64,000 nucleotides of DNA. Origin: Biomphalaria glabrata. Lineage: Eukaryota > Mollusca > Gastropoda > Planorbidae. The notes beneath the pieces are model-generated. The model was given only the letters and a program-made list of their open reading frames with translations, did no database searches and was not told where the DNA came from. Positions within the stretch are counted from its first letter, which is position 1, and each line of letters begins with the position of its first letter. The position numbers and the translations under genes are program-made. The stretch covers positions 8,823,270 to 8,887,269 of the forward strand of contig NC_074726.1 of NCBI RefSeq assembly GCF_947242115.1, read 5' to 3'. Positions 42,664-54,600 of this stretch are shown here, one piece after another.

Positions 42664-45600
42664 GTAAGTAATCGAATTCCTTATGGAACATTCTTGTGTA
42701 TCTCAGTGTCCCACAGTAGGTCTGTGTCTAAAGGGTGTCTGGCTTGTCTTAGGTGAATTTGTGTGTCCCACAATAGGTCTGTGTCTAAAGGGTGTCTGGC
42801 TTGTCTTATATGAATTTGTGTGTCTCACTATATTGTCATAATTTTTCCTTTGACATTAGAATGTATCTTGCATTGTATCTTGCATTGTGTCTTTTATGTG
42901 TCTTACATTGTGTCTGACAGTCTCACGACGTGTATACCAATGTGTCTCAAAGTGTATTTTATAGTATCTTACAATGTGTCTCACGTTGTATCTCACATTG
43001 TGTATTACAGTGTGTCTTTCGATTTTTCTTTCAATGTACCTTACATTATGTCTTACAATTTATCTTACAATGTGTCATACAGTGTGCCTTTCAATGTGTT
43101 CTATAATGTGACTTACAATTTTTTGTCTTACAATGTGTTTGACAATGGGACTTACAATGTGTTTCAGAAATGTATGCGTACATTAGGAACTTGAACTTAC
43201 AGTGTATCTAATTTAACATCTTGCAATATTTCTTAAAATGTTTTAGACAATGTGTCTTACATTGCATCTTGTAATGTTTCAGACAATGTGTCATACAGTG
43301 TGCCTTACATTGTGTGTCTTACAGTGTGTCATATAGTGTGCCTTACATTGTGTGTCTTACAGTGTGTATCACATTGTGTCTTACAATGTGTTTTACAGTG
43401 TGTATCACATTGTGTCTTACAATGTGTCTTACAGTGTGTATCACATTGTCTTACAGTGTGTCTTACAGTGTGTATCACATTGTGTCTTACAATGTGTCTT
43501 ACAGTGTGTATCACATTGTGTCTTACAATGTGTCTTACAGTGTGTATCACATTGTGTCTTACAATGTGTCTTACAGTGTGTATCACATTGTGTCTTACAA
43601 TGTGTCTTACAGTGTGTATCACATTGTCTTACAGTGTGTCTTACAGTGTGTATCACATTGTGTCTTACAGTGTGTATCACATTGTGTCTTACAATGTGTC
43701 TTACAGTTTGTATCACATTGTGTCTTACTGTGTGTCTTACAGTGTGCCTTACATTGTGTGTCTTACAGTGTGTTCACATTGTGTCTTATAATGTGTCTTA
43801 CAATGTGTCATACAGTGTGTATCACATTGTGTCTTACAGTGTGTATCACATTGTGTCTTACAATGTGTCTTACAATGTGTCTTACAGTGTGTATCACATT
43901 GTGTCTTACAGTGTGTCTTACAGTGTGTCTTACAGTGTGTCTTACAGTGTGTATCACATTGTGTCTTACAGTGTGTTTTACAGTGTGTCGTACAGTGTGT
44001 CTTACGGTGTGTATCACATTGTGTCTTACAGTGTGTCTTACCGTGTGTATCACATTGTGTTTTACAGTGTGTATCACATTGTGTCTTACAATGTGTCTTA
44101 CAGTGTGTATCACATTGTGTCTTACTGTGTGTCTTACAGTGTGTATCACATTGTCTTACAATGTGTCTTACAGTGTGTATCACATTGTGTCTTACAGTGT
44201 GTCTTACAGTGTGCAAAATCACATTGTGTCTTACTGTGTATCTTACAGTGTGTATCACATTGTGTCTTACAGTGTGTCGTACAGTGTGTCTTACAGTATG
44301 TATCACATTGTGTCTTACAGTATGTATCACATTGTGTCTTACTATGTGTCATAAACGTCGTCTCGCAACAATGTGTCTTGCTATTGTCTCATGATGTATC
44401 CTACAGTGTGATTAACAGTAGTAATGTGTAAAATCAATCATTCAATGTGCCACTGATTTTATCTCCTGATACTTTTAGTGAACCCTTTAGAAGCTTTCAT
44501 AAATCACTGACCCTTATACATTGTCATCAGCTGTAAGTAAAAATAAATGTAACAATGTCACCCGCTTGTATATATGTTTACCAGGTCCTGCTGCAGGATT
44601 TATTCGCTTCTGCTACTTCCCTGGCTGGGCGTTCAACAGGAACTCTTCGTTCGCTAGGTTTGATGTCAAAAATGTGGAGCCCGATATCTGCACCCATTTA
44701 GTCTACGCCTTCGGAAAGATTGATCCAGTGACTTCACTTCTGACAGCGACAAATGATACTCACTATAGGTACTTTTCCTTATCTTTAGACTTTAATAAAA
44801 AATTTTTTTTCCATTTTTAAAATAAAAACAATGGACTCGAAGACAAACATTATATATATATATAAAATGTTACGATTTAAGACAAAAAGTATTTAAAAAC
44901 CCAAATTAGTCTTTCACTTAAGCGATATTTACAATTTTTCTATTCATTCATGGAAACAAATGAAATCACTTGGATCCTGGAAACAAATGGAACCTGGAGA
45001 CGATTGATCGATGTTCCTAGATACTTGACAGTTGATATATGTCTTTGAGAAAAGAACTGCTAGCTAGTAGGCCACACTGGGAAAACTCTAGTTTTGACAG
45101 TTCTAGTTTTTCTAAGTATAATTAAAATATAATTTAAATATGGCTAAAAAAGGACTAGAAAATCATTATCTTGAACAAACTACGTCATAGGGTATTTCCG
45201 CATGTAGGTCAAATTCATTAAAGAGTTTTATAAATTAATAGACATTCAGGGACATGTTCCGTACCTTTTTCTAACTCTGGATCAAGATGGTGATCATTAA
45301 CATATTATAAAGTATAATAGATTTATACATTCACCTCACCAGGATTTTTTGATCGGGGTGGGGAGGGGCAGGGAATTGTCCATTTTTTTAAATTGAACAT
45401 TTATTAGTTATTAAGACCTAAATAATCTCTCTATAATCTTTATAAACTAGGAATTGTCTTTTTTTTTTTAAGTATTTATTTAGTTTAGCCCCTCTTGATA
45501 TTGTCTTTTATTGTGATTGAAAACTATCTACTATTTATAGAACTGAGCTAACACAGTTTCCTTTAATTTGTTTGTATTGACGGCATGTGATGTGAGAATT

Positions 45601-48600
45601 TGATTTCCTGATACTTGTTCTTCAAATCTATTACATTTTCAGATTATTCACTGCAATGAAAAGTCAAAACTCCGATCTGAAGACCTTACTGTCACTTGGA
45701 GGTGAGACTGACCACGGTGACGGCTTCGTGGCTGCCTCCAAAGACGATGCACAAGCGGTCAGATTCGCAAGCCAAACCGTCGCGTTTCTAAGGGATTATC
45801 AATTTGATGGGCTAGACATTGATTGGGAGTATCCCACAGGAAATACAAGTGTGAATTTTCTCAGGCTTTTAAACGTAAGTGGACGTGAAGAGTTAAACAC
45901 TGTGAAAGCATTACAGTATTGGATTTAACAGCAACCATTTATAGACCAAATAAAAAAAGTATAAGAATACATTCATTGTTACATTATTTCATTTCGACCA
46001 AGAAAGGAACTTCATAATTTAACCACTCGTAAATATCTTGTATCAGCCTAAAGCGCTACAGTATAAAATTAAAGTCCACATATCTCATTATGCCTTAAAT
46101 GATTGGTTTGCTTAAAGTGTGTAGTGATGGACGCTTAGTGTTCCAGTGTTCCACGATGCCTGAATAGGTGTTCCACAAACTACTCGAATAATTAACTAAA
46201 CTAGAGGGTCACCACATGTATTAATCTGTCTAGAAATAAAGTGTTCCGCTAACTACGCGGAATGTGCGAAGTGTCCCGTTAAGGAAAAAGCTTGCGAACC
46301 ACTGCTCTACAATCTACGACATTCATTTTTTTTTTCTAAAGTCTCTGGCATGAATAATTTTTTCAATATTGTTTTCTATCTTGTATGTCTTGCCGATATT
46401 GTAGATACTCACACCAAAAGCTTACACAGTTATCTGCCCTTGGTTTACACTTTTGATTTTAAGATCTCGTATTAGTTCTTTGAGCAACAAAATACAGTAG
46501 AAGAGATAAAGAAGAGAAAGTTTTACGACGAAATGTGGAGGCGATGTCAAGAAACCTAGAAGAAAAAAAAAAAGAAAATAGGTAGATTGGGAGAGATCGT
46601 GAGATAAACAAAATAAATAAGGTCAAGGACGTCATGTTTAAAGATCAGTGTTGCCAACTATATAGTAGTAGTATTAATTATTATTTTTTTGTTTTGCGAT
46701 ACAAACGAAGGAAATGTGATTCTACAGAGTATTTCGGACACCGGTTACACCAAAAAAAAAACAATTTGCTTTTTGATAGATTTGCCGCCATGTCTAAAAA
46801 CCTCTAAGTTTGTTTTTTTTTATTTAGTGTTTTTAATGTTGTGCTATGCAAAGTATTACATTTTTGCATCTTCATTTTTGAAATTTGATTTTTAAATCCA
46901 GTTTATTTACTTCACACTTACCAAGATCGTATTCTTCTTCTTTTTTTTTTTTAATAACAATTAAAATGGGTAAAAAATTAATTGAATTGTATTTTACCTT
47001 TTTATCCTTAGAGTTTAAGAAAATCTTTTGACGCAGACTCCAGATCTCCGAAACTTCTGCTGACCATTGCGGCTCCTGTTGGATCTTTTATCCCTTATTT
47101 CAACAACTCAGAAATTTACAGGTGACCAGGATCCGGTGTTATGGCTTTACAGCCTAATAGGCTTTCTTTAGTTAACGATCAAATTGTGATTTTAATTAGA
47201 GAGTATTAAACTAAATTGTATTATTGATTAAAGATTAACTTGCAAAGTATTAATTCATTAGCAAATGAAAAAAAAATTCTTAAAAAGATGGTAATAATTA
47301 TACAAAAGATCTACTTGGGGCGTGGGCGCTGAGTTTCTGTTCCAAACCGCAAGGTCCCTAGCTCAAATCCAGTAAACGATTTGGATATTTAACATCAGGA
47401 GTTTTAGGACGCCCCACAGTCTACCCTGCGGGTACCTGACATGTATTAGGGATGTATTGACAGTTGATCTTTGTGCTGGTCAGCACACACCCTCGTTAAC
47501 CTTTCAACGCAAAAACATATGATCTTCATATCTCCTGCTTAGTAGATCGCACTATCCGAAAGGGGTGATTTACTTTTCTATTTTACAAAGCTAATAACAT
47601 CTCACCCTGTCTGTCTGGTACAAATATTGTACACGCCATTTTGCTCGATTCCTTTTTCGGATCAAGTTGAAACTTTGCACAATTATTCATTGTCGATGAC
47701 TACACATGAATCGATCAAAAATTAAAACCATTAGCTAATTAGTTACTGGTAATTAATCAACTTTATATTATATAGCAAAAAGGGAGATACATTATGTACT
47801 ATTGAGAGATATTGCAGTAACTGTGTGTTTGTTTCTGTATTATAAGCTTTGTTTTTTTTTTTAAGAATAATTCTAATTCTACAACTATACTCAGATGTCA
47901 TTACGCTTAGAGTTACTCATGTCTTCACGAGATTCAAATAGTGTTTTTTTTTTTACTTTCCTATTCAGATTGGTAGACTATGCCAGTCTTATGACTTATG
48001 ACTTTGTGGACGCAAGATACAGCGAAGTGACAAACTTCAACAGTCCCCTGTATTCTAGAGATAACGCAAAATTTAATCAAGAATTCAGCACGGTAGGACT
48101 TAATGCAAAGTATTACTGTAATAGCACCAAACGTAAAGTATTACTGCAATAGCACCAAACGTAAAGTATTACTATTGTAGCACCAGGAGTAGAATATCAC
48201 TATTGCAGTACAATTAATTAACAACAATAATATCGATACAAATGAATACTTTATAAGTTATATAGAATTGATGTTATCTTATGAATTAACGTTCCTTAAT
48301 CATGCCATATTATGATAATAGATATTGGTGGATGCATCACTTTTTTCGAATTTTTTTTAAGTCTCATGATAATTTATTTATATAAAACGTTTAAAGATTC
48401 AGAGTGAAAAAGTAAAAAGACCGTGAGTTCTCCCAACATTTGTATCCCATGTGGCCATACTAAACCAACAAAACAAAAGACAAATTGTGATGCATCTAAA
48501 AAAAATGTAAATACCAAAAAGCAGACTCTCCCTCACAGTTGTGAGTCTTCATTCATGTAGAATGTTTATATTGACACTTGCTGTACGCATCAAGGTCTTG

Positions 48601-51600
48601 AGGCTTGAATGCATAAGATATTTATAGTAAATATAATTCGAGAAGATACATAAAGCTCTTATTGTTTGCATAAAATAAATAAAAATGTTTACATTTGCTT
48701 CAAGCAAGTAGAGTCATTTGCGCAAAATAGACATAGGAAATTCAAGCTATTTTTTAGGAGTTGGCTATATATAAAGACAGGGAAAGACAGCTACCCGGAT
48801 AGTTCAATTTCCAAAAACGTTTATTGATTCTAATCTTGTGAAGTGTGTTTGTATTATTGTGGTCAATATTTGTATGATTCCAAGTTGAACAATAGAAAGA
48901 TTTAGACGTAAAGAAGAAGAATCAAAGGTTTAGATGTGAACAAGAGATGTCTGTTCTGTTGTATCACTTAACGTAAATAAGTATCTCCGTCAATACGGTG
49001 GAGTGTGGCTGTGTCACTTCTTATTGAGTGACATTTAATTGTATGTATTCAAATAATTAAAGATGCCTTGTTCTCTTGAACTGTTGAACTACTTTTTATC
49101 TCGTATGTCTACTACCATTGGCACAGCACAACGGATATTTATATTAATCAATCGAGTCTCTGATCAGCAAATAGAACATTTATTATACCATAAAAGTGAA
49201 ATACAACTAGCAAATCCGGCCATAAAGAAACACACATTATGCTTCACAAATACACTATATCCAGTCAAATATTCAATGTACACAACTGGTGATTTTATTG
49301 AGTCAAGAACATTATTCATCTATACCAGTGGTTCCCACACTTTTTGTCTCGTAGACCCCTTGCTATGTTTTCTGGTTTTCGGTAGTCCCCCTGCTTAACT
49401 TATACCGGTACTGCATTTTTGCAAATTCACCAACTCCATTTTCAAAAGTAATTTCTAACTGTAGTGAGTCGAAGAGTAAATAAGTAATTTAAAGCTGCTT
49501 AGTTAGAGAGCTCTATCTTTTTCATTGATAACATACAAATTTATAACCAATTTAAATAACAATTGATATGTAATACTGAAACCACCAAACACACTGGAAA
49601 TGTGTTTTTTTTTTTTTTTTTTGTTTTTTTTTTGCAGGTTCATCATCCATTGCGAGGGATTTTATGTTTCATATAGGAATTTGTTGTTCTATAAAGTAGT
49701 TCTTCAAACAAAAAATATGAATTAATTAACTGACCTTAAGTATCTCTGTATTTGTATTGTTTCATCTTTCACGTCTGGCTCAAACATTGGGTCCGCGGAA
49801 CTGTTTTCTTAAACAGGAGAAGGGGCGAAGTAACTGGTGTCTAAACCAGTAAGCTTTGGAAAGGAGGGACTCATTAGCCTAGGTTGCAACCCACCTATCA
49901 GGGGAAAAACAGAATTCAAACCTCTGCTGCCTTTGCAGATATACCCAAACATGGGAACTGTTTCGTGGGTCAATCACGAAGAAAAATAAGGAGCAGATGA
50001 TCCTTAGGAAGTATGCAGCACACAGCGCTACACCCTGTCAGAGCCTGCGAGGCCGCTGATCCCAAACTGTGTATGTTGTTTGCAAAGAATTACATAATAA
50101 GTTTTTGTTATAACTCATACCACTGATGTGCCTACTGTATTGTTGCTTAAAGAAATGTGTTTAAAATAATATCAGATGTAAATTTGTGTAAAATAGCTTT
50201 TAAAACTACTTTAACAGCTGGTAAAATCAATGATTTATCTATGGTTTTTTCCGTATATGGCTATAAATAAAGAGATCTTTTAAGACCCGCACACACCATC
50301 ATCTGTATATGACGTTGAAGAGAGATTTTGTTGACTGAACTTTTATCTTTGGGATTTCTAAAGTTTTTCAAATCTTTATCATTTTATCAGGGTGGCATTG
50401 TCTCAATTGATCCTCCAGCATGATTATTCATATCATCATAAAAAGGCACTTAAGCAATTGCTTGTTTGACAATGAAGAAATGAATTCCAATTTTAAATAA
50501 CCAACGCTGTATATAATCTACATTTATTTTTGTTACATATAGAAAAAATTAAGCTATTTAAATAGGTATTGAAATTAAATATAACAATTTTTCGTTTGAA
50601 AGGATTAACTAAGGTACAAATCATATATTAGTGTATGAAATAATTACATTGATGAGATGTGAAAATAAAAGTCCCGACCTGCTGAAATGAAATCCATTAT
50701 CATAGACCCCCGTGGACATCTCATAGACCCCCAATTTATTTTTTCTTTTTCGTAGACCCCTTGGAAGTCTTCGTAGACCCCTGGGGGTCTATATAGACCA
50801 CTTTGGGAATCACTGATCTATACAGTTTAAGAACCTGGCGACTACTGACTCTCTAACCATGTGGTCAAATCCCCAAGCGAGATTTTCTGTCCATAATTCA
50901 TAACTTTCCCGTGCAGCATCATAGTGACCATAAATAAGTGTTCCCCGTGCTTCACCACTAGCACATGCCACTGGCTATCAAACAGTGCTGTGACAGGCTG
51001 ACCAGACATTGTTCTGATGGTCACTTGCAAGATACTTACAAGAGCACAATCGTGCTGTATCAGATGGGAATGCAACCCACAAGCCCAGGTGGTGTGATTT
51101 TGGATAACATCGCTATTATTTAATCTGAGATCTGGTTAAAAGTCTATAACTCTATCAACATAAATAAGTCTTCAATCACATAGGAGCAACATACAGTTAT
51201 GACTTAACTGTGTAAATATTAGTTCAATCTTAAAACGGAACAGTCTTTTATTCATGTCTGTATTGCTGTCTACAAATTGTAACTGTTGAACTGGACAGTC
51301 TGATGTTAATGTCTTGATTGCTGTCTATATATTTTAACTTCAGAGCTGGACAGTCTCCGCTTATAAAAACATTGGCTTACCACTGAACAAGATGTTGGTT
51401 GGGGTGACAGGGGTGGGCAAGAGGCTGGTGCTGAACGACACTTCCAGGTCAGAACCGGGGTCACCCATAGTGACCCGCTCTTTGAGGAACTCCTCAGATT
51501 ACTTCGTGGTTGGAGGCATGGCGTACCCTGAGGTAAGTCTACGTCCTTGACATTCACTTTGGTTTGTGTCAGCAGAGAGAAAGTTGACCTACTTTGATAA

Positions 51601-54600
51601 TTGATCTTTATTTGATCTTGATCGTCAAGCTTGAAAACCATATGGAGAAAGAGAGAGAGAGAGAGGGGAGAGGGAGAGAGGGGGGAGAGAGAGAAAGAGA
51701 TTTCAGGTAAAATAAAACTGTAAAAAAAATTATCTTTTTAGAAACCTTGTCGATAATCTTCTAATATTTCCATGTTTATCTAATTTTAAATGTAAAACTC
51801 ACTTTCTTGGTCTCCTATTCATTCTAGATTTGTAGATATATACAAAGTAACCCTTCAAGCAAACGAGTTTTCGACGACCAACAGAAGTCTACTTACCTAG
51901 TACAAGGCGACAACTGGATTACCTATGAGGACCAAGCTAGTATCAGCGAAAAGGTCAATTATTCAGTTTTGTTCAATCATAGCTTCAGTCTAGTGCCTTA
52001 CTTCAGTTATTACATCAGTTTAGTTCTTTAGTACAATCACAACATCAGTTTAGTTCTTTAGTTCAATCACAACATCAGTTTAGTTCTTTAGTTCAACCGT
52101 AACATCAGTTTAGTTCTTTAGTTCAGTCATTATATCACTTTAGTTATTTAGTTAAGTCATTACTACAGTTTAGTTCTTTAGTTCAGACAAAACATCAGTT
52201 TACTTCTTTAGTTCAATCATAACATCAAGTATGAAACTATAGGTAGGTTTCTTTTATAGCTGTGCTAATTATCATTTGTTTTATATATATATATAATTCT
52301 CCATATGACATAAGAGTGAATGTAAGTGAAAATTAGGAGTTTGTATTAGAAAATAAATTCGTCTTTGCATTTTATGCACAGAATTACTATAGGAGCCTTG
52401 CGTGTAGCGAAGTCAAACAGTATATCATACGAATTCTGTTTCCTACATAGATCACGCTCAATAGCAAGAATTACCAAATGTTTCAATCTATCTTTGAGAA
52501 TTATTAACCTCAAGTAATTCTTCATTAGTTTGAGGCGCGAGAAGCTTCTTTCACAAGATTCCACAATTACGAGTATTGCATAATATCTTTTTTTATCGCG
52601 CGTAGGATTGGCGTTTTCCATATTGAATGACACCCCAAAATGACAATTTTTATGTATATATTTCAGGAGATTTGTATGAGTTATCAAAATATTTTAATAA
52701 TTTCCGGATATTTCCAGGATTTTTTGTATATTTTGCTATTTCAGGAGATTTCCAGGAGCTCCTGGTAAATCAGGAGGCTTCGGGAAATCTGTTATAAGTT
52801 ATAAAATGGTTTAATTTAATAATTTATACACATAGAATTAGCGCGGGTCCTATGAAAGTGCGGGGCACATTGCGGACGCATAAGTTCTATTGGCCTAAGG
52901 CCGACCCTTCGAACTACGCCGCCGGTCAACTAGTACCTATTATTGTTTATTCAAAGAATCCACTGATATGTAGAGACAATATAGGATAAGATATATATAG
53001 AATTGATTTACTGTTAATTATGTTAGTAAAACAGCTTACGACTGGTCTGTATACGGATGTATTGATAAGCGTTGTATTTTAAAATTCATATTATAATTGG
53101 TATGTAACTTGGAAAACTAGAAAATCAAATACCTAAGCTCTTACACTTGTCACACAACGTTAATTTTCATAATTTTTATTCCAAATACCTCAGTTTTCTC
53201 TCTTCATTCTCGTACTGTATCGCTTTCTCTTCTTTTTCTAACTGCGTTAAAAAAAGTGTAAACCTATTTTTTTTTTAATTCAAAAGATAAATGTGAGTAG
53301 ATTTGTTATGAAAATCTCTCATAGAAGCTTTTTTTTTTTTTTAGGCAAAGTGGGCCAAATCTAATGGTCTAGCTGGCATCATGATGTGGTCACTCGATCA
53401 AGATGACTTTAGTGGATTAGTAAGTGAACAGATTTTATTAGCTGCTTTTAAAGACATTTGGTGAAATATTAGTATCATGAATGAATATAGGGCTCACCAA
53501 TTATAGACAATGTACAAATAGAATGCGGGCATCACTGGATCCAACTTTTCTTTACATCCAACATCCCGCATCTAATGAAATAGACATTCATTGAATACCT
53601 TTCATCTTAAAATTATGATACAAAGAATACAATACAATTTAATGATGACGCTTGGTGCAGTTGTATAATAAGGTCATCATGGGCTCGGGCTCAAGGATAG
53701 GATTATAAGATCTACCTAGTATCTTTGTATAAGCACATTTCTAAAAAGCCATTCCACTGCTGGGACTACGTTTTACTAGGTTTTATTACGCTCAATATAG
53801 TAAAGACTTGTAACAATACATGATCTAAATTCACTGCATTTAAGACTCTTAGAACTAGGCCCATGGTCACTTCCATCCAAAGGCACTTCTGAACAGTTCC
53901 TTCTGGGAAGTTGAACACAACTGGAAATTCCCCCGCTATTCCTTCTCTGTACCACATCAGCCGTTAGGATGTCCGCTACATGACTCCTTAAGGAGCTGCG
54001 TGAATAGTGACATGGTACTTTGGGCCAGTGCGCTTATCTAATAATTATGAAAAGAGCCAGTCTTTCATACATGACAAAAAATGCATAATAAAATATTAAG
54101 CACTTGAAGACCATATAAGTTACATTTTTATGGCACTGAAATGGCTGAGCTACTAAAATTAGGTCAAAACAAATATAAAGGTATTTTTCACCTCCCCCCA
54201 CCCGTAAATTTAGTGTCCCACATAGCCTTAAACAAATTTCAAATGTAGACTTATGTAGATCTTTCGTATCTAATTTTAAAACAAACGTAAAATTAAATCT
54301 CAATCAAATTTACATTCGTACCTCCGCCTTCCTTATCGTCTCCTCTTTCTGTTTCAGGCTCTCCCCCCCCCCCCTAATTAGATTAAACTAGTGAATCAAT
54401 CTCTAGTATGGAGTCTTTGGAGTAGTCATGAAATCTAACCTTTGTGCTTCTAGCATTCGAGGTTATATTTGTAATAATGTTTGTGTTTGTTTGTAAGGCT
54501 GCATTAGGCATAGGCAAACTAGGCAGTCGCCTAGGCCCTACAAATGGTTGGAGCCTCTTCTAGTTTCTGAGATCTAAACGGGACGGACTGACAGACGGAC

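Noticed and set aside
43310-44350. CRISPR-like array of short regular repeats
   Set aside because: Units are directly abutting, without unique spacers, in a eukaryotic intron.
43252-44431. Cys-rich and His/Thr-rich proteins of up to 359 codons on both strands
   Set aside because: Explained by a 12-bp repeat period divisible by three.
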